Below, piece after piece: positions 12,827 through 21,564 of a stretch of DNA of 64,000 bases (the first letter of the stretch is position 1; every line of letters starts with the position of its first letter). The notes beneath the pieces are model-generated. The model searched no databases. It was given only the letters and a program-made list of their open reading frames with translations, and was not told where the DNA came from. A program made the translations under genes and the position numbers. The stretch comes from Mercenaria mercenaria (taxonomy: Eukaryota; Mollusca; Bivalvia; Venerida; Veneridae), in contig NC_069373.1 in NCBI RefSeq assembly GCF_021730395.1, forward strand, positions 41,692,501 to 41,756,500. Direction: 5' to 3'.

Positions 12827-15800
12827 TTTAACTTGCTTATTGTATTTTCCATACTTTATATAAACAAAGGATGACAGAGCACAAAGCGGGTCGAAACTGT
12901 AACACTTCTATCACTTCTCTTATGATAGACAGTTATATTATATTATATCAATATTTATAACAATGGTTTTGTTGATATTATTTTCTGTAGCATTTTACTA
13001 CGGGGACCCCGGCAATGTTTCATACTATGATATATAGCACTCAACCTTGTTAATAAGAACATGACATAATAGTAAACAGTCGCCATGAGTCTTGAAGACT
13101 TCATAAGTACACTGTTTACTGGTCCACCTCAAACAAAAAATTAAAAAAAGATAAATAAATAAATAAGTAAGTAAACTCCCCATTCTGTAATCTTAACAAA
13201 ACACGCATATAATTTAAGGTAATGAATACTAGTACATTCAAACAAGCTTACCAAGTAAACAAACTCTGGCTGGTAGTCGGCCCGACCTTTGGACACTATT
13301 GTTTGAAATCTGTCCCGAATGGAAGTATTTGTGACGTTATTGTGCATTTCTAATGAAATACGGAAGGCTCCTGCTGTTTGTGCCACGGGTGTTATACATT
13401 CCAGTCTGTATTATATAGTAAAAAATTGTCTATAGTTAAAGGGTCTTATCAGTCTATATTTAAACATAAGCCGTTGCCGAATAGTACGTAACTATTAAAG
13501 AATGAGCGTGTACTTAGTGTGGAGAAAAGGACCTACAGAACTGGCAAATCTATATAAAAACGTTTGTGTTTATTTTTGTGTATTCTTGACATTTACATAA
13601 TTAAAACTGGATTCATAAAATAAACAAAATGGTAACATAACATGATATGGACATTGGTATTAATGATATATTTTTTCTTAAGCATGTGAGTGCCATAAAT
13701 GCGTTTTTGGTAATACGAAAGATATTGTCAAAATATCGAAAAGGCGTTAGAAGCCAAGTTTGTTTACACTGGTGGTACTGAATTAGTGGTAAAACACCTC
13801 ATATATAAATAAAATAATTCCCTACGGTAAATCTAAGGTATAATCAAGCGGACACAGTGGTCTGTCTGGCTACCAGAGGTCGTGAATGGGAGCCCCAGCT
13901 CCTGCAACTATATTTACCAGCATTGATAAAAAAAGCCCCATGTCTAGGTGCTTTACAATTGGCACGCTAAAAGACCCAGTTTGGAGCCTCTATTGTACTC
14001 TCACTAGATTTACTAACACTGCTCTTGAGCAGTCGCCTATACGGGTTACCATGGCGACTGTACATAAGCTTACAAACAAACAAACAATCCTAGGTATACG
14101 TAAACCCACAAACTCGGTATTTCGTCTGAATTTAGAGAAACAAGAAACAAGAATGTAAGACGTACAATTCAACTCCCGCTGTCTTTATGCGAAGGACTGT
14201 TTAAAAGGGTGATTTTCCAAACCTGTACTTAGTTTGTGTTTTATCGATGTCTTTTAATATTTTTTAAATATAATTTTGAGACGAAAGTCATGTTTGATTT
14301 TCCATATTTTATGTAAAATAGGGTAAACTTAAATCCCCAATTGTGGGGGCAGGTACATTTTAGAGTAGTTTGTACTTGTTGAAGTCAACTTAGATCAAAG
14401 ACATTGTGTAATCAAATTACCACAATTTCTATTGGTGTTGAACTTTTTCAAGAGCAATTAGATTCAACTATTTAATCCGTAACAAAATCATTCTGTTATT
14501 TCCAGTTAATTTTCTAGATTTTTAAACTACCTTTCAGGAAACTGTGTAACGTCACTGACACTGCATCTCACACCATTAATAAAGACACTGACTGGTACCC
14601 GATTATTCTGGCTGTTTTTTCCATATCGAGCTGGATTGTCCATCAAGCCAGTCAACTTCAACACAGTTCCACCACTAATTGGTCCTTTATTCGGGTGAAC
14701 GTCATGAACCTTGAGCAGAACAATATGAGACCGTTATTATATTTCAATGAAAACAATCGGCGCGCAGATGTCGTTTACGCTGTCGCCTTCAAATCAGTCA
14801 TTTCAAAATATATACTTTCACTAAACATGTTGTATGGAAAGGAGAAATTGTTTATTTTCTGTTTATTGGTGTAAAAATATTCAAGGACAGGCCTTTTCGC
14901 GAGACTGCACGCGCAATCTGACGTCATTCACAAAAAAAATCATGAACAAACATGGCATTCATTCCAGGAAAATTATTCAACTATTTCGCAAAGTGACTCA
15001 AAAAGGACATTAATGATTTAGCAATAATTTTTGAAGTGGACATTAAAATTGAATCGGCACGGACTTATGATTTACAATATTTATAGGAACTGAATTATTT
15101 GATTTGGACTCATCCTGGGCGGGTAATATTTCGTCTGTTCCTATTTATATAGTTAAAAGTCGATATCCTGAATGTTTAGTAATTAGTTTTCATGGTTTTG
15201 CAAGAAGACCAATATGGTTTATATAACGGTATAAACGCACGCACTGAAATAGTACATACCTCTTAATTAAAATAATTGAATAATTAAAAGTAGCGTTGGA
15301 ATCATTTTCCCAAAAAAAAAATAAAATAAAAAAACATACATATTACATTCTTCACAAAATGGTATTCATTTAGAAAAAAAAATGGGTCATACAATGTGAA
15401 ATTATTCCTACAATGTGAAAAATGTGTGTGACCAAATCCTTTAAGAAAAGTTAAAATTTGAAACTGTATCAGTCAATTATTTTTTCTACTGCGTAAATAC
15501 TGCGCCTGTATGTCCCTGTTAAAGACCTTGAATTTTGACATAACTTACCAGTGGTGGACAGGATGAATTGAAGACAACAGCTGTTTTTTCTACACGTGAT
15601 TCATTCGAAATACACCTTCCATTAGGAGGTTGTACACCATCATTCGGCTTTTGCTGCCAGATGCAGGAGACTAAGTCGCTCAGACATCCATAGCAAGTAG
15701 TATGCACTTCACAATCCCAAGTCCTTGTCATATACAGTCGAGAAGTCACCTGAAATTATGATTGTAGTCATTTGTTAGCTGTTTCACTATCTTTAACATT

Positions 15801-18800
15801 TTCTTGTGTGCGTAACATGGGATTTGTTTTGTTGTGGTTTGGGGTGTATTAAATTATGTTTATGAAATTAAAATAGAATATTTAGAAAGGTTTGAATATA
15901 AATCTCTTCATAGCTTTCAGTAAAGCATTCTCACGTTTAACAAAGAAGTTCTTACAAGTAGAAATTATCCAACATTTCAACCAATTACTAAGGTATTGCA
16001 TAAAAAGGGGTACTGTCAGCTCGATTATTGTTACTAGGTGGTTTTGAAAATTTGCTCAGCAATATTCATATTGGATGCTATGGGTCAATTTCAAAGCATT
16101 CTATTATTTTTCTACTGTTAGATTTATGCTTCCAATTGTAAATGAATACATGAAATATTTTGGTGATATAAATATGAGGTCTCGTGTGTTAAATCTGAGA
16201 ATATTTTACCGAGTGCAACTTGGGACGGATTTTAAGTTTAATTTAAACATATATTTCTGACTTTTTTACGTGTCATATGATTTTTAATATCGCTAATCAA
16301 TTTGACTTAAGAAAATATTGCAACACAGGGAACCTTTTATCAGCAAATTTAACACAGACTCATTATTACAAAAATTGAATTTGATTTCTAACGTAGCCTA
16401 GAATCCAGCGAATTTATTCACGTTTCGGATTAAATGACGTAGCATCACTTCGGTTTAAACGTGCGTAACTACCTTATGAGTCACATTAAACAAATGTCCT
16501 ATTTATAAGTCAGTTTTTTTCAATGACTTTGCATTATCGAAAAACTGCAAATTAAAGGGTAGTGAAAAAAGTAAAATGAAGATTCTGTTTTTTGGTTTTA
16601 AGCATACTATAATATCTTGTCTGAACTGGTAAAGTTACTGGAAGAAACTAGGACAACATGTTCTACACTTGATTGAGCATGTATTGGATAAAAGGGTACT
16701 GTCAAAGTCGATACAGTAGTGTGGTTTAAGCTTCAATATATCTGTGAATTTGGAAAGTGTGAGCTTCAAGTTTGTAAAATGCTTTTTTTCATTACTTTCA
16801 AATTCAGATTCCTGTTCACGTGTTTTGTATAACTAAATGATGTGAATTTTTGATTGGTTAGAAAGATGCTACGCTCGTTGTGTAATCGAACTGCAAAAAC
16901 ATACGTGCGGTGTCACTTCTAGCACAGATTTTTGAAGTTTTAAATATTAAACATAAGTAGACTAACAAGACTTTCTGTCATCTTCAAACGATACGTAATT
17001 ATGATGCTAAAAACAGAATTCATTAAAAGACAATCATGCAAAGCCTAGAAGAACATTATGGTCAGCTTAATCTGTAAACATAGCCTTGTGATGACAACAT
17101 GAATGAAATATTAGTAACTTAAACGTACTTACGTTAGTTTGCGCATAGCAAATTTACTTACTATTCAAGGAAAAGGATCAAAAAGTATAATATACGTAAC
17201 TTTTGGTTCTTACAATTAAAACAAATAATACCTCACACGCTAAAGTAATGTTTCTGATTTGTCATGACCTTGAGACTATGATCGAAAAAACCGTAGTTAT
17301 TTCAAAGAGTGATTGATAAAAACAAATATAGATTAAGTATAAGTAATTAAATGGTGTTTTAAGAAGAATTACCTGTTGATATCTGTATGTAAGAATTTTT
17401 CTGGAGATAAATCTCGAAAGAAACTCACATCGTTTCTATGCATTTTGTAGGACGTGCTTGAATAAAAGTTTAAATTACATATTTCGTTTAATGGAAAATT
17501 TGGGAATTGGACAATTGGTGCGCTAATTATGCTGTATCCAAAATTCAGGTCGTCCCAAGATATGACCGGAGTAGATGTTTTCGTAGTGACAACTACTAAT
17601 TGATGTGACCTCTTCTCGAAGTAGGTTCTCAGAAGAGACCGAACTCGTTTTTTAACGAACATCAAAATACAATGCGCGTTGTTCTTGTCGTAATAACCTA
17701 CCTTGATGTAATTTAGCCCGAATAACCTTTGACATGTTCAATAGTCCTGAAATGTCCATTCTTCGTCATTTTTGAAAAGTACGAATCTCAATTTGAGAGT
17801 CAAGACAACTGGCCATGCTCTCAGTAAAAACATCCGCTAAAGTCACACGAATTAGACACTCTAATTAAAGTACGTGTAATTGCTGTGCTGAAGACGAAAT
17901 GCATCAATAATATCTTCGTCAGTTTTAATTGAAATGAACTTTACTGTTATGTATTTCAGATTTTAAACTAATTAAAAATAATATTTAAGGAAAATGCTGT
18001 TCTTACAAAAGTATTTACGAAGACACAGTTTAATGTCCATTTTTACTAAATTCAGGACATTTTTAACACTGTTAAAACAAGAGAAATACAAACCTTTCAA
18101 CAAGCGCTATAAATGTTTATATTTTCTGAAACTATTAGAAAAAAAGTAGCAACTTTTGTCTAATGTTCTCATTGTACAAAACATTATAGCTAAGTAAAAA
18201 ATTTTAAATGGTTTTGTGTCTAAAAGGGAAAGATTTTTAACTCTTTATAGGCGACATGCATTTTCCAGGGAGATGCCACTCGGACTGCTTTCTTCGTCAA
18301 AACACCACGTTGTTAGATCAAGTAATTCATTTGAGCCGCGTCATGAAAAACATATCTTACAGATGAAGACCATGGAGGATATTGTCGGTTGCGACTCGCT
18401 CTAATGAAGATGGCTTAAGGAACAGAGGAAATCCTTTCCGTTTGGTCTGGACATGCAATGCCGCCCTATTAGGTTGTGTAATTCATTGCATTATTTTGCA
18501 TTGCTCTCAATTTACCGAAGTAGGTATGATCTTTTTTCAAAATTTTGACTAATTGTATGCTAACTTTTCGGCATAAGATCAAGAGTTCTCAGGAAAGTAA
18601 CAAACCGTTTCTTGTATAAAAATTGCATATATGAATGCAATTTTTTGATTCGTTTTAGATTCTGATTTAATGATGGCCATTCCTCTTCTATGGAATTATG
18701 TAATTCACTTGTGCTTGTACAATGAATCGCTCGAATTTTCCGACTTACCGCTTCCGTGATAGCTGATATTAAAGAACAATATTCGTCAGACTCTTTGCAA

Positions 18801-19231
18801 GGTTACAAAAGCAACTTGCGCTGTATTGCTTTCCTTTAAAAAAATGATCCCGCCAAAGTCTCACGATGTTTGAATGGTCAGAACTTGAAATGTTGAAGTG
18901 TATTGTTGTGAACATGACGTATAAATGGCACTGCAATAAGTACCTCTTCGCTCATGTATTTGAAAAGCTTGAAAATTGAAATTTCTCCGGTTATGTCAAT
19001 TTCAGATTTTAAATCGTCCAATGAAATACTATTATTTTGGAACTGGAAAATGCTGTCTCTTGTAGCAACAAAGGTATTTCCTACTGAAGACACCGCAAGG
19101 GTCTTCACTGGTCCATTTTCACTACTAAATTCGTCTTGTCCTTTCAGATATGTTGAAGAATAGCAGACGACAGGAAATGCTAGCAAAACAAACTCCAGCG
19201 AGCGCATAAGGTCCTGTACTAACTGCATCAT
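2244..19231 (-). CDS. MET: MET/RON-family receptor tyrosine kinase (whole gene span, 19 exons placed)
   Basis: A single-pass receptor tyrosine kinase. In vertebrates the family binds HGF or MSP through Sema/PSI/IPT ectodomains. The exons below encode a signal peptide, the start of Sema, a PSI domain, four IPT repeats, one membrane helix and a kinase with [28 protein letters not shown] and YEKEYYS motifs, the last being the MET activation-loop pattern. From the PSI exon to the stop codon every junction keeps phase (2640 nt in total). The first three exons join in phase with each other, but exon 3 ends in phase 2 while the PSI exon begins in phase 0, so at least one Sema exon is missing from this model. 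The ligand is unknown. The protein ends LETSY directly after the kinase fold, without the paired docking tyrosines of vertebrate MET. Family assignment is firm. One-to-one orthology with vertebrate MET rather than RON is not tested. Confidence 0.93.
2663..2799 (-). CDS. MET: MET-like exon 18: kinase C-lobe
   Basis: The acceptor is ttttacag and the donor GTAAGT. It encodes [19 protein letters not shown] (subdomain IX, with the Asp of SDVWSFG in the preceding exon), then the substrate-lobe segment and DFCPDEM. The typical receptor tyrosine kinase 'TRG.NPYP' phrase is present. It starts in phase 0 and ends in phase 2. Confidence 0.93.
3131..3293 (-). CDS. MET: MET-like exon 17: DFG and activation loop
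   Basis: The acceptor is gttatag and the donor GTGAGT. It encodes [19 protein letters not shown] and then [11 protein letters not shown]. The tandem tyrosines EKEYYS match the MET/RON activation loop. Unlike MET (WMALES) the substrate-side motif here is SPE, the ordinary kinase form. It starts with 1 nt completing a codon and ends in phase 0. Confidence 0.95.
3940..4049 (-). CDS. MET: MET-like exon 16: catalytic loop
   Basis: The acceptor is attcgcag and the donor GTAAGT. It encodes [20 protein letters not shown] and then [20 protein letters not shown] is the tyrosine-kinase catalytic loop with the proton acceptor Asp and the Mg-binding Asn. The exon fell below the length of most ORF searches and was found by reading the minus strand. 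It starts in phase 0 and ends in phase 2. Confidence 0.95.
4259..4294. repeat. (TTAA)n microsatellite
   Basis: About eight uninterrupted copies of the tetranucleotide AATT/TTAA lie in the intron between the alpha-C-helix and catalytic-loop exons. Confidence 0.9.
4475..4659 (-). CDS. MET: MET-like exon 15: kinase alpha-C helix to hinge
   Basis: The acceptor is tttttcag. Donor GTGAGA was chosen over two later GT sites because it keeps phase 0 and gives a gap-free match of [15 protein letters not shown] to the corresponding MET segment. It encodes [20 protein letters not shown], containing the salt-bridge Glu, and the hinge phrase [15 protein letters not shown]. Confidence 0.92.
4972..5185. mobile_element. 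MITE-like element M1 in a kinase intron
   Basis: The edges are weak inverted repeats: ctaacctttagcc at the left and gcgtagaggttaa at the right. Inside is a GC-richer dyad around 'gcaggctgataatggtctgc'. A second, internally deleted copy lies at 55738-55916 in the ABCA intron and shares 'gtccattttagaaat' type blocks. It is non-coding, and its edge lies about 40 bp from the donor of the VACK exon. Confidence 0.7.
5223..5306 (-). CDS. MET: MET-like exon 14: glycine loop and catalytic Lys
   Basis: An 84-nt exon with acceptor acatttcag and donor GTAAGT. It encodes [16 protein letters not shown] and then IVACKTLH. It completes the glycine-rich loop begun in the previous exon (GQG|HFG). The VACK lysine is the ATP-anchoring residue. 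HFGCVY is the family-typical form. Confidence 0.95.
6342..6509 (-). CDS. MET: MET-like exon 13: juxtamembrane to start of kinase
   Basis: The acceptor is atttcag and the donor GTTAAA. It encodes [16 protein letters not shown] and then [13 protein letters not shown]. The last part is beta-1 and the first half of the glycine loop. Between them lies an acidic stretch ending in [15 protein letters not shown] that corresponds in position to the MET juxtamembrane segment. It starts with 2 nt completing a Gly-to-Asp junction codon and ends in phase 1. Confidence 0.92.
6875..7187 (-). CDS. MET: MET-like exon 12: membrane helix and juxtamembrane
   Basis: The acceptor is tcaaacag and the donor GTAAAC. 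It encodes the last extracellular residues ([18 protein letters not shown]), a hydrophobic helix [20 protein letters not shown], a stop-transfer cluster KKIRNKRHR, and a juxtamembrane part holding [12 protein letters not shown]. The Tyr in HYRRD sits roughly where vertebrate MET has its CBL-binding DYR tyrosine, but without the Asp at -1. Confidence 0.93.
7690..7885. repeat. Cluster of CAGCTG-centred dyads
   Basis: Two perfect 'ttacagctgtaa' palindromes sit back to back at 7752-7785. Single variants of the motif occur near 7693, 7811 and 7869. The cluster lies in the intron between the fourth IPT exon and the membrane-helix exon. CAGCTG is an E-box sequence. Function unknown. Confidence 0.6.
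7897..8049 (-). CDS. MET: MET-like exon 11: IPT repeat 4, second half
   Basis: The acceptor is atctttaaag and the donor GTAGTC. It encodes [17 protein letters not shown], then [15 protein letters not shown] and an Ig-like strand ending LKERVK. The Cys pattern (G..C......ILC) is that of the membrane-proximal MET IPT domain. It holds 51 codons in phase 0 at both ends. Confidence 0.88.
8190..8505. repeat. Degenerate AT-rich tandem repeat
   Basis: Repeated variants of 'agatattcattgtaaatta' recur about every 35-40 bp, eight or so times, in the intron upstream of the IPT4 exon. The units differ from each other by several bases, suggesting an old array. Confidence 0.75.
8546..8788 (-). CDS. MET: MET-like exon 10: IPT repeat 3 end to IPT 4 start
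   Basis: The acceptor is cctttacag and the donor GTATGC. It holds 81 codons in phase 0 at both ends. It encodes [20 protein letters not shown], closing IPT 3 with paired cysteines, then [15 protein letters not shown], which opens IPT 4 ('EDPV' is the usual strand), and ends EIYFK. Confidence 0.9.
8989..9082 (-). CDS. MET: MET-like exon 9: IPT repeat 3 core
   Basis: A 94-nt exon with acceptor tttatgtag and donor GTAAAT. It encodes [16 protein letters not shown] and [22 protein letters not shown] is a clear IPT signature. Joining to the previous exon gives PRSSIVSGG with phase kept. Confidence 0.93.
9487..9882. repeat. 66-bp minisatellite, six copies
   Basis: Six head-to-tail 66-bp units, each beginning gacctaacatg, lie in the intron between two IPT exons. 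The first five units alternate between 'aatgcaattg' and 'aatacaattg', so the array is a higher-order repeat of 132 bp. Because 66 is a multiple of 3, the plus strand stays open for about 150 codons (22-residue repeats with [12 protein letters not shown]), which is probably fortuitous. Confidence 0.95.
10595..10756 (-). CDS. MET: MET-like exon 8: IPT repeats 2 and 3
   Basis: The acceptor is gttttaag. Donor GTTGGT was preferred over a nearby GTAAGG because only it keeps phase into the next exon. It encodes [14 protein letters not shown], the end of IPT 2, then [20 protein letters not shown], the start of IPT 3. Confidence 0.88.
11713..11864 (-). CDS. MET: MET-like exon 7: IPT repeat 2
   Basis: The acceptor is atttcacacag and the donor GTTAGC. 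It encodes [18 protein letters not shown] and then [16 protein letters not shown], a typical IPT core. It starts in phase 0 and ends in phase 2, giving FDR at the next junction. Confidence 0.92.
12376..12830 (+). repeat. tRNA-derived SINE with LINE-like 3' tail (family S2)
   Basis: The head holds an A box ('gggctagtgg') and a B box ('ggttcgaatcc') with tRNA spacing. A central region carries 'cacgttaaagaacc'. The 3' end 'gggcgctatataaatctgg' is followed by (TAA)n. The last ~70 bp match the 3' end of the LINE at 21565-22988. It lies in an intron of the MET-like gene on the opposite strand. Confidence 0.9.
13252..13405 (-). CDS. MET: MET-like exon 6: IPT repeat 1 end
   Basis: The acceptor is tatatatacag-like (taatacag) and the donor GTAAGC. 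It encodes [20 protein letters not shown], where the Cys closes IPT 1, and ends in YQPEFVYL. Joined to the next exon this gives FVYLDPV, the usual start of an IPT repeat. The 1-nt phase at the start and phase 0 at the end fit both neighbours. Confidence 0.92.
13845..14092 (+). repeat. SINE, decayed (related to S2 centre)
   Basis: A tRNA-like head remnant ('ggtctgtctggctaccagagg') is followed by a central block 'cacgctaaaagaccc' resembling the S2 centre, then 'accatggcgactgtacataag' and an (ACAA)n tail at 14075-14092. The short ORFs across it come from the SINE. Confidence 0.7.
14531..14709 (-). CDS. MET: MET-like exon 5: IPT repeat 1
   Basis: The acceptor is ttctgctcaag and the donor GTAGTT. 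It encodes [20 protein letters not shown], the classic IPT opening, then [17 protein letters not shown] and FPER. It starts in phase 0 and ends in phase 2. The exon is under 60 codons, so it is easy to miss. Confidence 0.95.
15549..15749 (-). CDS. MET: MET-like exon 4: PSI domain
   Basis: The acceptor is ataatttcag and the donor GTAAGT. It holds 67 codons. It encodes [20 protein letters not shown] followed by a C..S..R segment, the cysteine-rich PSI pattern with the conserved Trp. It ends in CPPL, which runs into VHDVHP of IPT 1. Confidence 0.93.
15750..17372 (-). other. Intron region expected to hold missing Sema exon(s)
   Basis: Exon 3 ends in phase 2 and the PSI exon begins in phase 0, so at least one exon of length 1 modulo 3 should lie here. 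Sema is also short by roughly 200 residues compared with the family. I could not support any candidate. Two stretches opening with 'aaaagggtactgtca' (near 16002 with an extra g, and 16692) look like pieces of one repeat family. Confidence 0.45.
17373..17697 (-). CDS. MET: MET-like exon 3: Sema domain segment
   Basis: The acceptor is catcaaggtag and the donor GTAATT. It is open for 108 codons: [20 protein letters not shown], a beta-strand-rich middle ([19 protein letters not shown]) and LHTDINR. I infer Sema from position and strand pattern; individual motifs are weak. It starts with 2 nt completing a codon from exon 2. Confidence 0.75.
17783..17858 (-). CDS. MET: MET-like exon 2: short Sema exon
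   Basis: A 76-nt candidate with acceptor taattagag and donor GTACTT. It encodes [20 protein letters not shown]. It joins exon 1 in phase 0 and exon 3 in phase 1, which is the main support. The acceptor has a poor pyrimidine tract, so confidence is moderate. Confidence 0.55.
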
Positions 19232-19233
19232 GT
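18944..19233 (-). CDS. MET: MET-like exon 1: start codon, signal peptide, Sema start
   Basis: The ATG at 19229-19231 lies 2 nt after an acceptor (atattgcag), so an upstream non-coding exon is likely. It encodes [20 protein letters not shown], a signal peptide, then [20 protein letters not shown], which resembles the first Sema blade (a short strand, then 'vya...+iyql'). The donor is GTACTT at 18943-18942. A second in-frame ATG follows the first directly. Confidence 0.85.
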
Positions 19234-19319
19234 CTGCAATATTATATAAACATACAGTTTAGCAACTTTGTTCTAAAATACATCCATTTGATTAAAACTT
19301 GTAATACGATCTAACTTTA

Positions 19320-20400
19320 TACATTTTGTAACAAATGGTTGTAGACGTTTATAATGTGTTGAAAGAAAGGTAATAACGTGCATTTTTAGGAAAGATTGTT
19401 CAATGCATCTGTGTCTGTTTTGTAACAAAGACGTTCGCTGTAATTCAATGTAGAATAATAAAACATTATTTGCTTATTATTTTGTAACAAAAATTGCTCT
19501 CATGATTTTACTTTTATACAATGTCTTTTCCAAATATTGTTGTTCTAATTATATACCTGCTATTTTTCAGTGCATTTATGAACAAAGGTGTTTGCACATG
19601 CTTTTTGTAACATATTTATATATTTTCTGTATTAAACAAAGGCTGTTGCTCTTATATTGAATGCATTTGTTTCTATTTCTTTATTTCTTTATTTTATCGA
19701 TGTTGTTGCCATTACAATTTATCTATCGGTAATTCTATGTATTTGCGTCATTTTTGTAACATAGGTTGTCGCTTTTTCGATTTACCGTTTATATTTTTGC
19801 TTATCTTTCAAACAAAAATTATTCAATGCCTTTGTATTTATCTGTTGTAACAAAAGTTGTTCAATTGATGTATTTGTTGTCATTTTTATAAAAAAAAAAG
19901 TGTTATTACTGTCACTACTTAGCTGTGTCTGTTTTATATCAAATACTCTTCAATGCATTTAGAACTGTTTATTTTGTAACATGCGTTGTAACAGGCAACT
20001 GATATTCCCCTAAGCAAATTTACTTTACTATTAGTATCTTGCTGCCATTCTCCTCATTTCTGTCATTTTAGGAAACAAAGATTGCTGCATTTTCAATGCA
20101 TATATGTGTCTTTTTTAACCAATTAATGTAGTTTTGTATGTATTTGTACGCATTATATCTATTTCTGTTGCACAGGCTTTGGTTCTTGTGATTTACATGC
20201 AATCGTGCCTGTTCTTGTAAAAAAAAATGTTCAAAGCGTTTGTGCCAGTTTTTGTAACACAAACTGCTCTTGCAATTAACCAATTATTCAAAGCTTTTCT
20301 GATTATTTTTGTAACAAAAGCTATTCCTTGCTTTTACGCCTGTGTTGTTCAATAAATTTATTCGAAGCATTTTTGTTACAGCTTTTTTTAAACAAAAGAC
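19320..20400. repeat. Degenerate repeat field upstream of the MET-like gene
   Basis: Variants of 'caatgcatttgtgtctg' followed by 'ttttgtaacaaag' recur irregularly about every 40-80 bp across roughly 1 kb. Examples are near 19400, 19600, 19830, 19945, 20085 and 20240. No ORF of note lies within it. Any non-coding first exon of the MET-like gene would lie in or beyond this field. Confidence 0.65.
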
Positions 20401-21050
20401 TGTTACTGAAAGACATCTAATTAAGACAGAAGCTCTTAATACACAATTTATATATTTATTCAAGTTAAATACTTTTGATGAATATTTTCTACATTTGATT
20501 TAAATATCTGAACACGAAAAAAAATTAGTATAAAAGATTGGCACTGGATACCTTTAATATTGTTGTATAAATTTGTGCAAACTTAAACTCATACATGATT
20601 AAACTTTATCTGTATAACGGACTATTTACTTTGTACATGTTACATAGTACATCCGCATTACATGTAGTTAATATTATATAACCAATATGAATTTATTTGT
20701 AAATTGAAAATGCTTACTTCTTAAATAATTTCCATTTCCATAGATCTACTTTGAACACAGTTTGTCCTATTACAGTGAAGAAATTTGCACTGTCTAATAT
20801 AGCTAGCTATCTTAAATTGCGAATCAAATAATAGTATATCAAAGATACAGCTAGTAAACTCTTGCGGAAGTTGAACAATTAAAATTCAAGTGGTGTATAA
20901 ATGAAATATAATTGTGCGTGCCGTTATGAACAATACCCAGTCTAGAAATAGTGGAGATCAATACAAACCGAAATTCTCCAAGGGTTTTAGTGATGCTGGT
21001 CAAGGCCGACACGGAAGTATATGAACTTATGTTTACTGACAATAGTGCTG
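20401..21050. other. No gene seen
   Basis: AT-rich sequence between the repeat field and the 42-bp minisatellite. No supported ORF, RNA gene or repeat structure was recognised. Confidence 0.5.
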
Positions 21051-21054
21051 CAGT

Positions 21055-21564
21055 AGGAGGACATTATCTGCTTAACACATTCTAACGTAGGAAGACGGTA
21101 CTTCGAAATCTGCTGAACACTGACGGTACTTCGAAATCTGCTGAACACATCTGGACGTAGGAGGACGGTACTACGAAATCTGTTGATCACAGACGGTACT
21201 TCGAAATCTGATGAACACATCTGGACGTAGGACGACGGTACTACGAAATCTGCTGAACACATCTGGACGTAGGAGGATGGTACTACGAAATCTGTTGAAC
21301 ACAGACGGTACTTCGAAATCTGCTGAACACATCTGGACGTAGGAGGACGGTACTATGAAATCTGCTGAACACATCTGGACGTAAGAGTACGGTACTTCGA
21401 AATCTGCTAAACACACCTGGACGTAGGAGGAAGGTACTTCGAAATCTGTTGAACACTGACGGTACTTCGAAATCTGCTGAACACATCTGGACGTAGGAGG
21501 ACGGTACTACGAAATCTGTTGATCACAGACGGTACTTCGAAATCTGATGAACACATCTGGACGT
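21055..21564. repeat. 42-bp minisatellite, left block
   Basis: Tandem units of 42 bp (ctggacgtaggaggacggta, then cttcgaaatctgctgaacac, then at), with several shortened 28-bp units lacking a 14-bp piece. It continues at 22989-23517 on the far side of a LINE insertion. On the minus strand two frames stay open as 14-residue repeats (CSADFEVPSSYVQM or FSRFRSTVLLRPDV). I regard these as fortuitous. Confidence 0.95.

Noticed and set aside
18321-18345. Foldback element F1 copy inside the MET-like gene
   Set aside because: Only about 20 bp ('gagccgcgtcatgaaaaac') resembles the F1 end. Without arms or a second end the match may be chance.
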